Shown: positions 9,078 through 19,502, counted from the first letter of the stretch. The stretch: DNA of 64,000 nt from Betaproteobacteria bacterium Ga0077523 (GCA_001464695.1 LNDQ01000111.1:38329-102328), one strand, 5' to 3'. The notes: generated by a model not told the origin, from the letters alone. Numbers and translations: made by a program.

Positions 9078-11078
9078 ATGGCAACCAGAAGCGAACTCGC
9101 CAACGCCATCCGCGCGCTGGCCATGGATGCGGTGCAGAAGGCCAACTCGGGACATCCCGGCATGCCCATGGGCATGGCGGAGATCGCCGAAGTCCTCTGG
9201 CGTCATCACCTGAAGCACAATCCGGCCAATCCGCGGTGGGCCGATCGCGACCGCTTCGTGCTCTCGAACGGCCACGGCTCGATGCTGCTGTACGCGCTGC
9301 TGCACCTCACCGGGTATGCCTTGCCCATGGCGGAACTCGAAAGGTTCCGGCAATTGCATTCCATGACGCCCGGCCATCCGGAGATCGGCTGCGCTCCCGG
9401 GATCGAGACCACCACCGGACCGCTGGGTCAGGGGCTCGCCAATGCCGTCGGCATGGCGCTCGCCGAGCGCGTGCTCGCCGCGGAATTCAACCGCCCCGGA
9501 TTCGACATCGTCGACCACCATACCTGGGTGTTCCTGGGTGACGGTTGCCTGATGGAAGGCATTTCACACGAAGCGTGCTCGCTCGCCGGGACCTTGAGAC
9601 TGGGCAAGTTGATCGCCCTGTACGACGACAACCGCATCTCGATCGATTCGGAAAAAGGATCGATGGAGAGCTGGTTCACCGACGACACGCCCAAGCGGTT
9701 CGAGGCCTACGGCTGGCACGTGATCCGTGGCGTGGATGGTCATGACGCGGCAGCAGTGGACGCGGCGGTGCGTGCGGCCAAGGCCGTCACCGATCGGCCG
9801 TCGCTGGTGTGCTGCCGCACGGTCATCGGCAAGGGCGCACCGAAGAAGGCCAACACCGGTGCCGCCCATGGTGCACCGCTGGGGCCGGATGAAGTGGCCG
9901 CGACTCGTGCGGCGATCGGCTGGAACCATCCGCCCTTCGAGATCCCGGCCGACATCCGCAGCGCCTGGGACGGGCGGGCTGCCGGCGCGCAAGCCGAGAG
10001 CGGCTGGAACGACCGGTTCGGGGCCTACGCGAAAGCGTTTCCGGAGGTCGCGGCCGAATTCCGGCGGCGCATGAACGGCGATCTGCCGGCAGAGTGGGGC
10101 AAGCAGGCGCAGGCTTTCATCGACGCCACCGTCGCGAAGGCGGAAACGATCGCGACCCGCAAGGCATCGCAGAACACGCTCGACGGCTTCGGTCCGGTGT
10201 TGCCCGAACTGATCGGCGGTTCTGCCGATCTGGCGGCGTCCAACCTGACCTTGTGGAAGGGTTCGAAGCCGATCGGCGGCGCGGGCGGCAACTATGTGTT
10301 CTATGGCGTGCGCGAGTTCGGCATGGCCGCGGTCATGAACGGCCTCGCGTTGCACGGTGGACTGGTGCCCTATGGCGGTACGTTCCTCGTGTTCAGCGAC
10401 TACGCCCGCAACGCGCTGCGCCTCGCGGCCTTGATGAAGCAGCGCGCGATCTACGTGTTCACGCACGACTCCATCGGCCTGGGCGAGGACGGTCCGACCC
10501 ATCAGCCGGTCGAACACGCCGCCACCTTGCGGCTCATTCCGCACATGGATGTATGGCGCCCGTGCGACACCGTCGAGACGGCGATCGCATGGCAGTCCGC
10601 AGTGGAGCGGCGCGACGGTCCGACGGCGCTGCTGCTGTCGCGACAGAACCTGCCGCACCAGGCGCGCGATGCAAAGACGCTGCAAGCGATCCGTCGCGGC
10701 GGCTATGTGATGGCGGAATCCGCCGGTGGGTCGCCGCAGGTCGTGATCATCGCGACCGGCTCGGAAGTGGCGCTGGCCATGGGTGCCCGCGAGGCGCTCG
10801 CGGCGGACGGGGTGCGCGCCCGCGTCGTTTCCATGCCGTCGACCACGATCTTCGATCGCCAGGATAGCGCCTGGCGTGAAGCCGTGTTGCCGCGCGGTGT
10901 GCCGCGCGTGGCCGTCGAAGCCGGTGTCACCGATTGCTGGCGCAAGTATGTCGGCCTCGAAGGCGCCGTGGTCGGCATCGACCGCTTCGGCGAATCGGCG
11001 CCCGCAGGCGATTTGTTCAAGCATTTCGGCTTCACCGTGGACAACGTCGCGGCCGCCGCGCGGACCGTATTGGCCTGA
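9078..11078 (+). CDS. tkt: Transketolase
   Basis: [77 protein letters not shown]. Confidence 0.97.
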   Translation: MATRSELANAIRALAMDAVQKANSGHPGMPMGMAEIAEVLWRHHLKHNPANPRWADRDRFVLSNGHGSMLLYALLHLTGYALPMAELERFRQLHSMTPGHPEIGCAPGIETTTGPLGQGLANAVGMALAERVLAAEFNRPGFDIVDHHTWVFLGDGCLMEGISHEACSLAGTLRLGKLIALYDDNRISIDSEKGSMESWFTDDTPKRFEAYGWHVIRGVDGHDAAAVDAAVRAAKAVTDRPSLVCCRTVIGKGAPKKANTGAAHGAPLGPDEVAATRAAIGWNHPPFEIPADIRSAWDGRAAGAQAESGWNDRFGAYAKAFPEVAAEFRRRMNGDLPAEWGKQAQAFIDATVAKAETIATRKASQNTLDGFGPVLPELIGGSADLAASNLTLWKGSKPIGGAGGNYVFYGVREFGMAAVMNGLALHGGLVPYGGTFLVFSDYARNALRLAALMKQRAIYVFTHDSIGLGEDGPTHQPVEHAATLRLIPHMDVWRPCDTVETAIAWQSAVERRDGPTALLLSRQNLPHQARDAKTLQAIRRGGYVMAESAGGSPQVVIIATGSEVALAMGAREALAADGVRARVVSMPSTTIFDRQDSAWREAVLPRGVPRVAVEAGVTDCWRKYVGLEGAVVGIDRFGESAPAGDLFKHFGFTVDNVAAAARTVLA

Positions 11079-11088
11079 CCCGGCAGAT

Positions 11089-11300
11089 GAAACGACCCCC
11101 ACGCTCCCTGCGGTCGCTGTCCCCCGAGGGGGCTGAGGGCCGCGGCGCCAACAGTGCCTGCACACTGTTGGACGGCCCGAAGGCCGGTCGCTTCTCGCGG
11201 CAGGCGCGTCAGCGGCTTGTGGCGGCCCGGCTCCACCCACCTCAAGGCTTGTTGCAAGAAGGCCTGTGCGACCCGGCTGCGCCGGCCGCTGGCCTATCGC
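11089..11300. repeat. GC-rich dispersed intergenic repeat, family B (copy 1)
   Basis: TGAAACGACCCCCACGCTCCCTGCGGTCGCTGTCCCCCGAGGGGGCTGAGGGCC...CCCGGCTGCGCCGGCCGCTGG; related to 40862-40950 and inverted at 30866-30925. Confidence 0.6.
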
Positions 11301-11321
11301 AACAGGTAATGTCGCACTGAC

Positions 11322-12284
11322 ATGTCAACCCCGCGGTTCACGCGTCTGGTCGCCGACATCGGCGGGACCAACGCGCGATTCGCGCTGCTGGCCGAAGGGA
11401 GCGAAACGCCGCAGCACGAGGCGACCCTGCAGTGCGTCGACTTCCCGGATCTCGGCGCGGCCGCGGCCCGGTATCTTCAGTCCCAGGGCGCTCCGTCGGT
11501 AAAGGAGGCTGCGGTCGCGGTGGCCACGCCGATCACGAGCGATCGTATCAAGCTCACCAACAACGACTGGTCATTCTCGATCGAGCAGACGCGCATGGCG
11601 CTCGGCCTCGACCGCCTCGTGATGGTGAACGATTTCACTGCATTGGCCTTGTCGCTGCCGCTGCTGAGGCCGGAAGAATATCGGCAGGTAGGCGGCGGCC
11701 AGCCGGTCAAGAGAACACCGATCGCCTTGATCGGCGCAGGGACCGGTCTGGGCGTTTCCGGACTGGTGCCGGCCGGCGAGGCCTGGATTGCGATCCAGGG
11801 TGAGGGGGGCCATACCGCGTTCAGTCCGGTCACGCCGCGCGAGACCGAGGTGCTCAAGGTGATGTGGCGCAGCTACGACCACGTGTCGACGGAACGGCTC
11901 GCGAGCGGGCCCGGACTGGTGGCCTTGCGCGACGCGTTGTGCGCCATCGATGGTGCCGCTGCATCCGCGCTGACGCCCGAAGAGATCGCCCGTCGTGGCC
12001 TGGATGGCACCGAGCCGGTCTCAGTCGAGGCGCTCGAGATGTTCTGCAGCATCCTGGGAAGCGCCGCCGCCAACCTCTGTGTCACGCTCGGCGCACGTGG
12101 CGGCGTGTTCATCGGTGGCGGTATCGTGCCGAGCCTGGGCCCGTGGTTCGATCGGTCGCCGTTCCGCGCGCGCTTCGAACAGAAGGGGCGCTTCCGCAAC
12201 TACGTCGCGGCGGTGCCAACCTATGTGATCACGGCGCGCAATCCTGCCCTGCGCGGCGTCGCCCGCGCCTTCGTATCCTCTTGA
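11322..12284 (+). CDS. glk: Glucokinase (ROK-unrelated Glk family)
   Basis: LVADIGGTNARFALL, VNDFTALALSLPLL, LIGAGTGLGVSGLVP, GEGGHTAFSP. Confidence 0.93.
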   Translation: MSTPRFTRLVADIGGTNARFALLAEGSETPQHEATLQCVDFPDLGAAAARYLQSQGAPSVKEAAVAVATPITSDRIKLTNNDWSFSIEQTRMALGLDRLVMVNDFTALALSLPLLRPEEYRQVGGGQPVKRTPIALIGAGTGLGVSGLVPAGEAWIAIQGEGGHTAFSPVTPRETEVLKVMWRSYDHVSTERLASGPGLVALRDALCAIDGAAASALTPEEIARRGLDGTEPVSVEALEMFCSILGSAAANLCVTLGARGGVFIGGGIVPSLGPWFDRSPFRARFEQKGRFRNYVAAVPTYVITARNPALRGVARAFVSS

Positions 12285-12574
12285 CCTCCGTCGACTGGAT
12301 CGGTCTGCTCGCGGGCGCGCTGACCACCATCGCGTTCGTCCCGCAGGCGATCAAGATCTGGGTGACCAAGTCGGCCGACGACGTGTCGTACCTGATGTTC
12401 GGGATCTTCAGCGTCGGCATCGTGCTTTGGCTCGCTTACGGGATCGCGCTGGGCGCCATGCCGATCATCGTCGCGAACGTCGTGACACTCGTGCTTTCCG
12501 TGCTCGTCATCGCGCTGAAGGTGCGCTACAGCGGCCGGCGTTGGAAGCGCGATCAGGAGACGGATCTGCCCTAG
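12281..12574 (+). CDS. SemiSWEET/PQ-loop family small sugar transporter
   Basis: TTG start overlapping glk stop (TTGA); VDWIGLLAGALTTIAFVPQAIKIWVTKSADDVSYLMFGIFSVGIVLWLAYGIALGAMPIIVANVVTLVLS. Confidence 0.85.
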   Translation: MTSVDWIGLLAGALTTIAFVPQAIKIWVTKSADDVSYLMFGIFSVGIVLWLAYGIALGAMPIIVANVVTLVLSVLVIALKVRYSGRRWKRDQETDLP

Positions 12575-12592
12575 TAGCGGGTGACAGCTCTT

Positions 12593-12660
12593 AACGCGGC
12601 GGAAAAGCAAAAAAGAGTACTTCCAAAAGCGCCTTCGCCTTACCCCGCGTCCGCCGCGTT
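12593..12660. repeat. Intergenic inverted repeat, perfect 11-bp arms
   Basis: AACGCGGCGGA (12593-12603) / TCCGCCGCGTT (12650-12660). Confidence 0.7.
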
Positions 12661-12684
12661 GATCGGTTCTTTTCAGAAATTCGA

Positions 12685-13797
12685 CTACCGAATCCGCTTC
12701 TCGGTCTGAGGATCGAAGAACACCAGTTTCGACAGATCGAACGAGAGTCCCATGGTCTGGGACGCTTTCGGACTTGCGCCAGGATGTACGCGGCAAGTGA
12801 CTGGCGTGCCGTTCAGGCGGATCAGCACCAGAGTGTCAGGCCCCGTCGGCTGGACCACTTCGATGCGCGCCGACTGCTCGATCGAATGCGGGTTCGCGCC
12901 GGCGTACGGATCCTTGTCCGTGATCTGTTCGGGCCGGATGCCGAGGATCACTTCCTTGCCTGCTCGCTCGCCCAACCCCGTGATGGACGGTGGCGCCGGC
13001 ACGAAGAACGTGCCCGCGCCGTCGTGCAGGCTGACGCCGAGGCGTCCGTTCCGGGACTCGACAGTGCAGCGGATGAAGTTCATCGATGGCGACCCGATGA
13101 AGCCGGCCACGAACAGATCGGCCGGATCGTCGTAGACCTCCTGCGGGGTACCGACCTGACGCACCTCGCCCTCCTTCATCACGACGATGCGATCGCCCAG
13201 GGTCATGGCTTCGATCTGGTCGTGCGTCACGTAGACGATGGTGGTCTTGACCCGATCGTGCAGCAGCTTGATCTCGGTGCGCATGTCCACCCGCAACTTG
13301 GCATCGAGGTTCGAGAGCGGCTCGTCGAACAGGAACAGCGCCGGATCGCGCGCGAGCGCCCGACCCATCGCCACTCTTTGCCGCTGTCCACCGGAAAGCT
13401 GCGAGGGCTTGCGATCGAGCAGATGCTCCATCTGCAGCGTCTTGGCGACCCGGGCCAGCGCGCCCTCCATCTCCTGCGCCGTGGCTTTGCGGATGCGCAG
13501 GCCGAACAGGATGTTCTCGCGCACGTTCATGGTCGGATAGAGCGCATAGGACTGGAACACCATGGCGATGTCCCGATCCTTGGGCGGCAGATTGTTGACC
13601 ACCCGGCCGCCGATGGCGATCTCGCCCTCGGACACGGTATCGAGCCCGGCGATCATGTTGAGCAGTGTCGATTTACCGCATCCCGAGGGACCGACCAGGA
13701 TGACGAACTCGCCGTCACGCACCTCGAGATTGATGCTCTTCAGGATCGTGACGCTGCCGTAGCGTTTGACGACGTTGCGGATGGAAAGCGCGCCCAT
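12685..13797 (-). CDS. Carbohydrate ABC transporter ATP-binding protein (UgpC/MalK type)
   Basis: GPSGCGKSTLLNMIAGLD, LSGGQRQRVAMGRAL, FDEPLSNLDAKLR, regulatory OB domain. Confidence 0.93.
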   Translation of the reverse strand: MGALSIRNVVKRYGSVTILKSINLEVRDGEFVILVGPSGCGKSTLLNMIAGLDTVSEGEIAIGGRVVNNLPPKDRDIAMVFQSYALYPTMNVRENILFGLRIRKATAQEMEGALARVAKTLQMEHLLDRKPSQLSGGQRQRVAMGRALARDPALFLFDEPLSNLDAKLRVDMRTEIKLLHDRVKTTIVYVTHDQIEAMTLGDRIVVMKEGEVRQVGTPQEVYDDPADLFVAGFIGSPSMNFIRCTVESRNGRLGVSLHDGAGTFFVPAPPSITGLGERAGKEVILGIRPEQITDKDPYAGANPHSIEQSARIEVVQPTGPDTLVLIRLNGTPVTCRVHPGASPKASQTMGLSFDLSKLVFFDPQTEKRIR

Positions 13798-13805
13798 GAT
13801 GGTCT

Positions 13806-13880
13806 CCTCAGCCCTCGCCGGGCCGCCCCAAGAGGGCTGGCCCCCTCGGGGGGAAGGGCCGCAGGCCCATCGGGGGGGAA
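13806..13880 (-). repeat. GC-rich dispersed intergenic repeat, family A (inverted orientation)
   Basis: Reverse complement of the GATGGGCCTGCGGCCCTTCCCCC...GGGGGCCAGCCCTCTTGGGGCGGCCCGGC unit found at 26233-26547 and 29798-29870. Confidence 0.75.
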
Positions 13881-13886
13881 GTCATG

Positions 13887-14768
13887 TCAACCTTTGACCG
13901 AACCCGCAGTGAGGCCGCGGACGAAATACTTGCCGGCCACGACGTAGACGAACAGCGTCGGCAATGCCGCGATGATGGCGGCCGCCATGTCGACGTTGTA
14001 CTCCTTGACCCCGGTCGAAGTGTTGACCAGGTTGTTGAGCGCCACCGTGATGGGCTGCCGCTCGCCGCCCGAGAACACGACACCGAACAGGAAGTCGTTC
14101 CAGATCTGCGTGAACTGCCAGATGACGCACACGACGATGATGGGGGGCGACAGCGGCAGGATGATGCGCCAGAAGATGGTGAAGAAGCCGGCGCCGTCGA
14201 TGCGGGCGGCCTTGACCATCTCCTCCGGCACGCTCACGTAGAAATTGCGGAAGAACAGCGTGGTGAACGCGAGGCCGTACACCACGTGGACGAAAACGAG
14301 CCCCGGTGTCGTGTTGGCGAGGCCGAGCCAGCCGAGGGTCTGGGCCATGGGCAGCAACACCACCTGGAACGGAATGAAGCAGCCCACCAGCATGGTGGTG
14401 AACAGGATGTCCGAACCCTTGAAACGCCACAGCGTGAGGACGTAACCGTTGAAGGCGCCGATCAGCGTGGAGATCACCACGGCCGGCAGCACGAAGCTCA
14501 TCGAGGCCCAGAAGTTCCCCTTGAGGCCGCTGCAGTCCGCACCGGTGCACGCCGTGCCCCAGGCCTTGCTCCATGCGTCGAAAGTGATGCTGGTCGGCAG
14601 CGCCACCAGGTTGCCCGCGCGAATCTCTTCCAGCGACTTGACCGACGTGGTCAGCATCACGAACAACGGCATCAGGTAGTAGATCGCGACCAGGACCAGC
14701 AGGCCGTACACGATGAGTCTGCCGAAGGCCCTGCCGCCGGCGCTTTCAGCGCGCGCGAACTCAGCCAC
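13887..14768 (-). CDS. Carbohydrate ABC transporter permease (MalG type)
   Basis: EEMVKAARIDGAGFFTIFWRIILPLSPPIIVV EAA motif; ~6 TM. Confidence 0.92.
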   Translation of the reverse strand: MAEFARAESAGGRAFGRLIVYGLLVLVAIYYLMPLFVMLTTSVKSLEEIRAGNLVALPTSITFDAWSKAWGTACTGADCSGLKGNFWASMSFVLPAVVISTLIGAFNGYVLTLWRFKGSDILFTTMLVGCFIPFQVVLLPMAQTLGWLGLANTTPGLVFVHVVYGLAFTTLFFRNFYVSVPEEMVKAARIDGAGFFTIFWRIILPLSPPIIVVCVIWQFTQIWNDFLFGVVFSGGERQPITVALNNLVNTSTGVKEYNVDMAAAIIAALPTLFVYVVAGKYFVRGLTAGSVKG

Positions 14769-15669
14769 GACGGTGCCTGCGCACTTCGGAGTACATGAGC
14801 GGCACGATCACGGCGACGACCGTGGCGAGCATCATCATGGCGGAGGCCGCGCCCAGTCCGACCTGGTTGCGCGTGAATCCGAAGGCATACATGAAAGTGG
14901 CGGGTACGTCGGACGAGAAGCCCGGTCCGCCGCCGGTCAACGCCATCACCAGGTCGAAGCTCTTGATGGCGATGTGGGCGAGGATCATCACGGCGCTGAA
15001 GAACACCGGGCGCAGACTCGGGATGATGATGCTCCAGTAGATGCGCGGCATCGATGCGCCATCCACCTGCGCGGCCTTGATGATCGAATCGTCGATGCCG
15101 CGCAGACCCGCGAGGAACAGTGCCATCACGAAGCCCGACGATTGCCAGGCGCCCGCGATCACCACCGCGTAGATGGACATCTGCGGGTTCACCAGCCAGT
15201 CGAAGGTGAAGCCGGGAAAGCCCAGCTGCTGCACCACGCGTTCGACGCCGAGGCCGGGATTGAGAATCCATTTCCAGGCCGTCCCGGTGACGATGAACGA
15301 CAGGGCCATGGGATAGAGGTAGATGGAGCGCAGCCACCCTTCGGCACGGATCTTCTGGTCGAGCAGGATCGCGAGGATCAGTCCCACGGCGAGACAGGAG
15401 AAGATGAACAGGCCGCCGAAGACGCAGAGGTTCTTGAGCGCTACCCACCAGCGCTCGTTCTCGAACAGAGTGACGTACTGATAGAGGCCGACGAACTCGT
15501 AGTTCGGCAGCATGCGCGACTTCGTGAACGACAGGACCGCGGTCCACGCGATGAAGCCGTAGACGAAGATCAGGCTGACGAGCAGGCTCGGCCCGAGCAC
15601 GATCTTCGGCAGTGCCGCCTCGAGCGCATCGAGTGCGGAGCGACGTGGCACGTCGACGGCGGTATCCAT
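14761..15669 (-). CDS. Carbohydrate ABC transporter permease (MalF type)
   Basis: IDDSIIKAAQVDGASMPRIYWSIIIPSLRPVFF EAA motif; overlaps the MalG-type gene. Confidence 0.92.
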   Translation of the reverse strand: MDTAVDVPRRSALDALEAALPKIVLGPSLLVSLIFVYGFIAWTAVLSFTKSRMLPNYEFVGLYQYVTLFENERWWVALKNLCVFGGLFIFSCLAVGLILAILLDQKIRAEGWLRSIYLYPMALSFIVTGTAWKWILNPGLGVERVVQQLGFPGFTFDWLVNPQMSIYAVVIAGAWQSSGFVMALFLAGLRGIDDSIIKAAQVDGASMPRIYWSIIIPSLRPVFFSAVMILAHIAIKSFDLVMALTGGGPGFSSDVPATFMYAFGFTRNQVGLGAASAMMMLATVVAVIVPLMYSEVRRHRRG

Positions 15670-15694
15670 GGCGTGCGGCTACGCCGGGGGTGTG

Positions 15695-15722
15695 CCGGAA
15701 AGGGCGATTGCGCCCCTTCCGG
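15695..15722 (-). other. Stem-loop between substrate-binding protein gene and permease gene
   Basis: CCGGAAAGGGCG-ATTG-CGCCCCTTCCGG; 11/12 Watson-Crick plus one wobble. Confidence 0.6.
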
Positions 15723-15733
15723 TCAGGTGACGG

Positions 15734-16996
15734 TCAGCCCTTCGCCTTGACTGCTGCCGCCATCTTCGCGGCGGCATCCTTGGGCGACATGTTCGAGTTC
15801 ATGAACTGAGTCACCACGTCGAACATCGCACCCTGAACGGCAGAGGGCATGGCCATGCCGTGCGCCCAGCTCGGAACCAGCTTGCCCGACTTGCTGCTCG
15901 ACTGGAACTCCGAGGTCGAATCCTTGGCGCACTGATCGAACTTCGCCATGTCCATGCCGGAGCGCGCCGGGATCGACCCCTTGTTCAGGTTGAAGACTTC
16001 CTGGAACTGCGGCTCCATGATGGCGGCTGCCAAGTCGGCCTGCGCCTTCTTCGCCTCCGGATCCTTCTGCTCGAACATGATGAAGCTGTCGATGTTGAAG
16101 GTGAAGGCGCCTGCGGTGCCCGGTGCGGGAGCACAAATGTAGTCCTTGCCGGGTGCCTTGTTAGCCGCGGTGAACTCGCCCTTGGCCCAGTCGCCCATGA
16201 ACTGCATCGCCGCCTTGCCGTTGATCACCATGGCCGTGGCCAGGTTCCAGTCGCGGTTGGCGGCATCCTTATCGATGTACTTCTGGACCGTGCGCAACGT
16301 CGCGAAGGACTTCTCCATCGTCGGGCTGTTGAGCGCGCCGGTGTCGAGCTTCACGAACGCTTTGTTGAACCAGTCTGCGCCGCCCACGCCCAGCGCGACC
16401 GATTCGAACACCGTCGCGTCCTGCCAGGGTTGCCCGCCATGCGCCACGGCCACGAAGCCGGCCTTCTGGATCTTCTCGGCGGCGACCGCGAACTCGTCCC
16501 ACGTGGTCGGGATCTTGGCGCCCGCCTTCTTGAACACCTCCGGGTTGGCCCACATCCAGTTCACGCGGTGCACGTTGACCGGGACCGCCACGTAATGGCC
16601 CTGGTACTTCATGACGTTGCTCACTACCGCGGGCAACAGGCCGTCCCAGTTGCCGGCCTTGGACACGCCGTCCATCTGGGTCAGCACGCCCTCCGCGCCC
16701 CATTCCTGGATCGACGGCCCCTTGACCTGAGCCGCTGTCGGCGGCTTGCCGGACACGACGCGCGACTTGAGCACCGTCATGGCGTTTTCGCCACCGCCGC
16801 CGGCCACGGCGAAATCCTTCCACTTGTGGCCCTTGGTCTCGAGGATCTTCTTGAGCTCCACGACGGACTTGGCCTCGCCGCCGGAAGTCCACCAATGCAG
16901 CACTTCGACTTCGCCGGCCAATGCACCGCCGACGGCAAACAGCGAGCCGACGGCGCAGGCGACGACGGACCGCGCGAATGAACGCTGAATACTCAC
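15734..16996 (-). CDS. Carbohydrate ABC transporter substrate-binding protein (glucose/mannose type)
   Basis: GTG start at 16996 preceded by GGGAGGA; signal peptide then EVEVLHWWTSGGEAKSVVELKKILE; QPWQDATVFESVALGVGG. Confidence 0.9.
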   Translation of the reverse strand: MSIQRSFARSVVACAVGSLFAVGGALAGEVEVLHWWTSGGEAKSVVELKKILETKGHKWKDFAVAGGGGENAMTVLKSRVVSGKPPTAAQVKGPSIQEWGAEGVLTQMDGVSKAGNWDGLLPAVVSNVMKYQGHYVAVPVNVHRVNWMWANPEVFKKAGAKIPTTWDEFAVAAEKIQKAGFVAVAHGGQPWQDATVFESVALGVGGADWFNKAFVKLDTGALNSPTMEKSFATLRTVQKYIDKDAANRDWNLATAMVINGKAAMQFMGDWAKGEFTAANKAPGKDYICAPAPGTAGAFTFNIDSFIMFEQKDPEAKKAQADLAAAIMEPQFQEVFNLNKGSIPARSGMDMAKFDQCAKDSTSEFQSSSKSGKLVPSWAHGMAMPSAVQGAMFDVVTQFMNSNMSPKDAAAKMAAAVKAKG

Positions 16997-17208
16997 GTTT
17001 GTTCCTCCCGTATTCATGTCGGGCGCGGTCGCTGCCTGCGCCGCGCGCTGGGTACATGCTTTGGACCCCGGGACGAATCGTGCCGTTCGCTCAGGCGGGA
17101 TCGTAAGGCAGCATACCCAAGTCGCGCGCGCGTTGTCCATGCGCGGTGCGGGAACGGCGTTCACGGTGCTGAGATACAATCCTTCGCCTCGAAGCAGAGG
17201 AGACCTAC

Positions 17209-18219
17209 ATGCCCATCCGCGTTGCTATCAACGGCTACGGCCGCATCGGCCGCAACATCCTGCGTGCGCTGTACGAATCGGGCCGCAACGGCGAGCTCCA
17301 GATCGTCGCCTTGAACGATCTGGGCAGCCCGGAAACGAACGCGCACCTGACGCGCTATGACACGGCGCACGGGAAGTTCCAGGGCACGGTGAACGTGGAA
17401 GGCGATGCGCTGGTGGTCAATGGCGACCCCATCAAGGTCTTCGCCGAACGCGATCCGGCCAAGCTGCCCTGGAAGTCGCTCGGCGTGGACGTGGTGATGG
17501 AGTGCACCGGCCTCTTCACGGCCAAGGAAAAAGCCGCGGCCCATATCACCGGTGGTGCGAAGAAGGTGATCATCTCCGCCCCGGGCAAGAACGTGGATGC
17601 GACCATCGTCTACGGCGTCAACCACCACACGCTCAAGCCAGCCCATACGGTCATCTCGAACGCCTCCTGCACCACCAACTGCCTCGCCCCCGTGGTGAAG
17701 CCGCTGCACGACAAGATCGGTCTGGTGGCCGGGCTGATGACCACCATCCACGCCTATACCAACGATCAGGTGCTGACCGACGTCTACCACGAAGATCTGC
17801 GCCGGGCGCGCTCCGCCACCATGTCGATGATCCCCACCAAGACCGGGGCGGCCTCGGCCGTGGGCGAAGTGCTGCCGGAGCTGAAGGGCCGTCTCGACGG
17901 TTATGCCATCCGGGTACCGACCATCAACGTGTCGCTGGTGGACCTCTCGTTCATTGCCAAGCGCCCCACGACCGTGGAGGAAGTGAACGACATCATCAAG
18001 GCGGCCGCGGCCGGCGAGCTGAAAGGCATCCTCGGATACACCAAGGAGCCCCTGGTCTCGATCGACTACAACCACGATCCGCGTTCGTCGATCTTCGACG
18101 CGTCGCTCACCAAGGTGGCCGAAGGTACGCTGGTGAAGGTGTCGTCTTGGTACGATAACGAATGGGGATTCAGCAACCGGATGCTGGATACCGCAGTAGC
18201 ATTCATGAACGCGAAGTAG
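17209..18219 (+). CDS. gap: Glyceraldehyde-3-phosphate dehydrogenase, type I
   Basis: [43 protein letters not shown]. Confidence 0.97.
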   Translation: MPIRVAINGYGRIGRNILRALYESGRNGELQIVALNDLGSPETNAHLTRYDTAHGKFQGTVNVEGDALVVNGDPIKVFAERDPAKLPWKSLGVDVVMECTGLFTAKEKAAAHITGGAKKVIISAPGKNVDATIVYGVNHHTLKPAHTVISNASCTTNCLAPVVKPLHDKIGLVAGLMTTIHAYTNDQVLTDVYHEDLRRARSATMSMIPTKTGAASAVGEVLPELKGRLDGYAIRVPTINVSLVDLSFIAKRPTTVEEVNDIIKAAAAGELKGILGYTKEPLVSIDYNHDPRSSIFDASLTKVAEGTLVKVSSWYDNEWGFSNRMLDTAVAFMNAK

Positions 18220-18229
18220 TCCCGGGGAG

Positions 18230-18278
18230 GGGCGAGGTATGAGGCACGGTCCGATCCGGTTCGCCTCGTACCTCGCCC
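18230..18278. other. Long inverted repeat in the gap-pgk spacer
   Basis: GGGCGAGGTATGAGGC (18230-18245) pairs with GCCTCGTACCTCGCCC (18263-18278), one U-G wobble. Confidence 0.65.
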
Positions 18279-18310
18279 TTCGCATTTGACGTCCTACCCT
18301 TCACGTACAG

Positions 18311-19489
18311 ATGGCCATCCTCAAACTCTCCGACATCGACGTACGCGGCAAGCGCGTCCTGATCCGTGTCGACCTGAACGTTCCTCTGGCGGACGGCAGG
18401 ATCACGGATGACACCCGCATCCGCGCGGTTCTGCCGGGGATCCGCCACGCACTGGGTCAGGGCGCGAAGGTGATGCTGGTGTCGCATCTGGGCCGACCCA
18501 AGGAAGGCGAGTTCGATCCGGCCGAATCGCTCGAACCCGTCGCGAAGCGCCTCGCGGAGCTGCTCGGTGCCGAGGTTCCGCTGAAACGCGACTGGCTGAA
18601 TGGTGTCGACGTAGCCCCCGGCCAGGCGGTGCTGCTCGAGAACTGCCGTTTCAACAAGGGCGAGAAGAAGAACGACGAGGCGCTTTCGAAGCAGATGGCG
18701 GCGCTGTGTGACGTCTACGTGAACGATGCCTTCGCGACGGCGCACCGGGCCGAGGCGACCACCCACGGCATCGCACGCTTTGCTCCGGCGGCCGTGGCCG
18801 GCCCTTTGATGGCTGCCGAAGTCGACGCGCTCACCAAGGCGCTGCACCAGCCGGCGCGGCCGATGATCGCGATCGTGGGCGGCTCGAAAGTGTCGACCAA
18901 GCTCACCATCCTCGCCTCGCTCGCCGAGAAGGTCGACCAGCTCATCGTCGGCGGCGGCATCGCCAACACCTTCATGCTGGCGGCCGGGCTGCCTATCGGC
19001 AAATCGCTGGCCGAACCCGACCTCGTTCCCGAAGCGCGCAAGATCATGGATGCCGCCGCGGCGCGTGGCGCTTCGGTGCCGATTCCCGTGGACGTGACCG
19101 TGGCGAAGAACTTCGCGGCGGATGCCGAAGCCAAGGTGAAGAACGTCGAGGATGTTGCGGCCGATGATCTCATCCTCGACGTGGGTCCGAAGACAGCCGC
19201 ACAGTTTGCCGCGATGCTGACCGCGGCCGGGACCATCGTCTGGAACGGGCCGGTGGGCGTGTTCGAGTTCGACCGCTTCGGCGCAGGCACCAAGGCGATC
19301 GCCGACGCGATCGCCGCCGCCCGCGGTTTCTCGCTCGCCGGCGGCGGCGACACCATCGCGGCCATCGCCAAGTACGGCATCACCGACCGCGTTTCCTACA
19401 TCTCCACCGCCGGTGGCGCGTTTCTCGAGTTTCTCGAAGGCCGGAAGCTGCCGGCGCTCGAGATACTCGAGGCCAGGGCTGCCGGCTGA
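18311..19489 (+). CDS. pgk: Phosphoglycerate kinase
   Basis: [48 protein letters not shown]. Confidence 0.97.
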   Translation: MAILKLSDIDVRGKRVLIRVDLNVPLADGRITDDTRIRAVLPGIRHALGQGAKVMLVSHLGRPKEGEFDPAESLEPVAKRLAELLGAEVPLKRDWLNGVDVAPGQAVLLENCRFNKGEKKNDEALSKQMAALCDVYVNDAFATAHRAEATTHGIARFAPAAVAGPLMAAEVDALTKALHQPARPMIAIVGGSKVSTKLTILASLAEKVDQLIVGGGIANTFMLAAGLPIGKSLAEPDLVPEARKIMDAAAARGASVPIPVDVTVAKNFAADAEAKVKNVEDVAADDLILDVGPKTAAQFAAMLTAAGTIVWNGPVGVFEFDRFGAGTKAIADAIAAARGFSLAGGGDTIAAIAKYGITDRVSYISTAGGAFLEFLEGRKLPALEILEARAAG

Positions 19490-19502
19490 CACGGGACCCT
19501 TC

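Noticed and set aside
7565-9175. 536-aa minus-strand ORF
   Set aside because: Antisense to ntrX; no domain signal.
16997-17208. Sigma70 promoter for gap (TACAAT near 17173)
   Set aside because: A -10-like TACAAT exists but no acceptable -35 at 16-18 nt spacing, so not reported as a feature.
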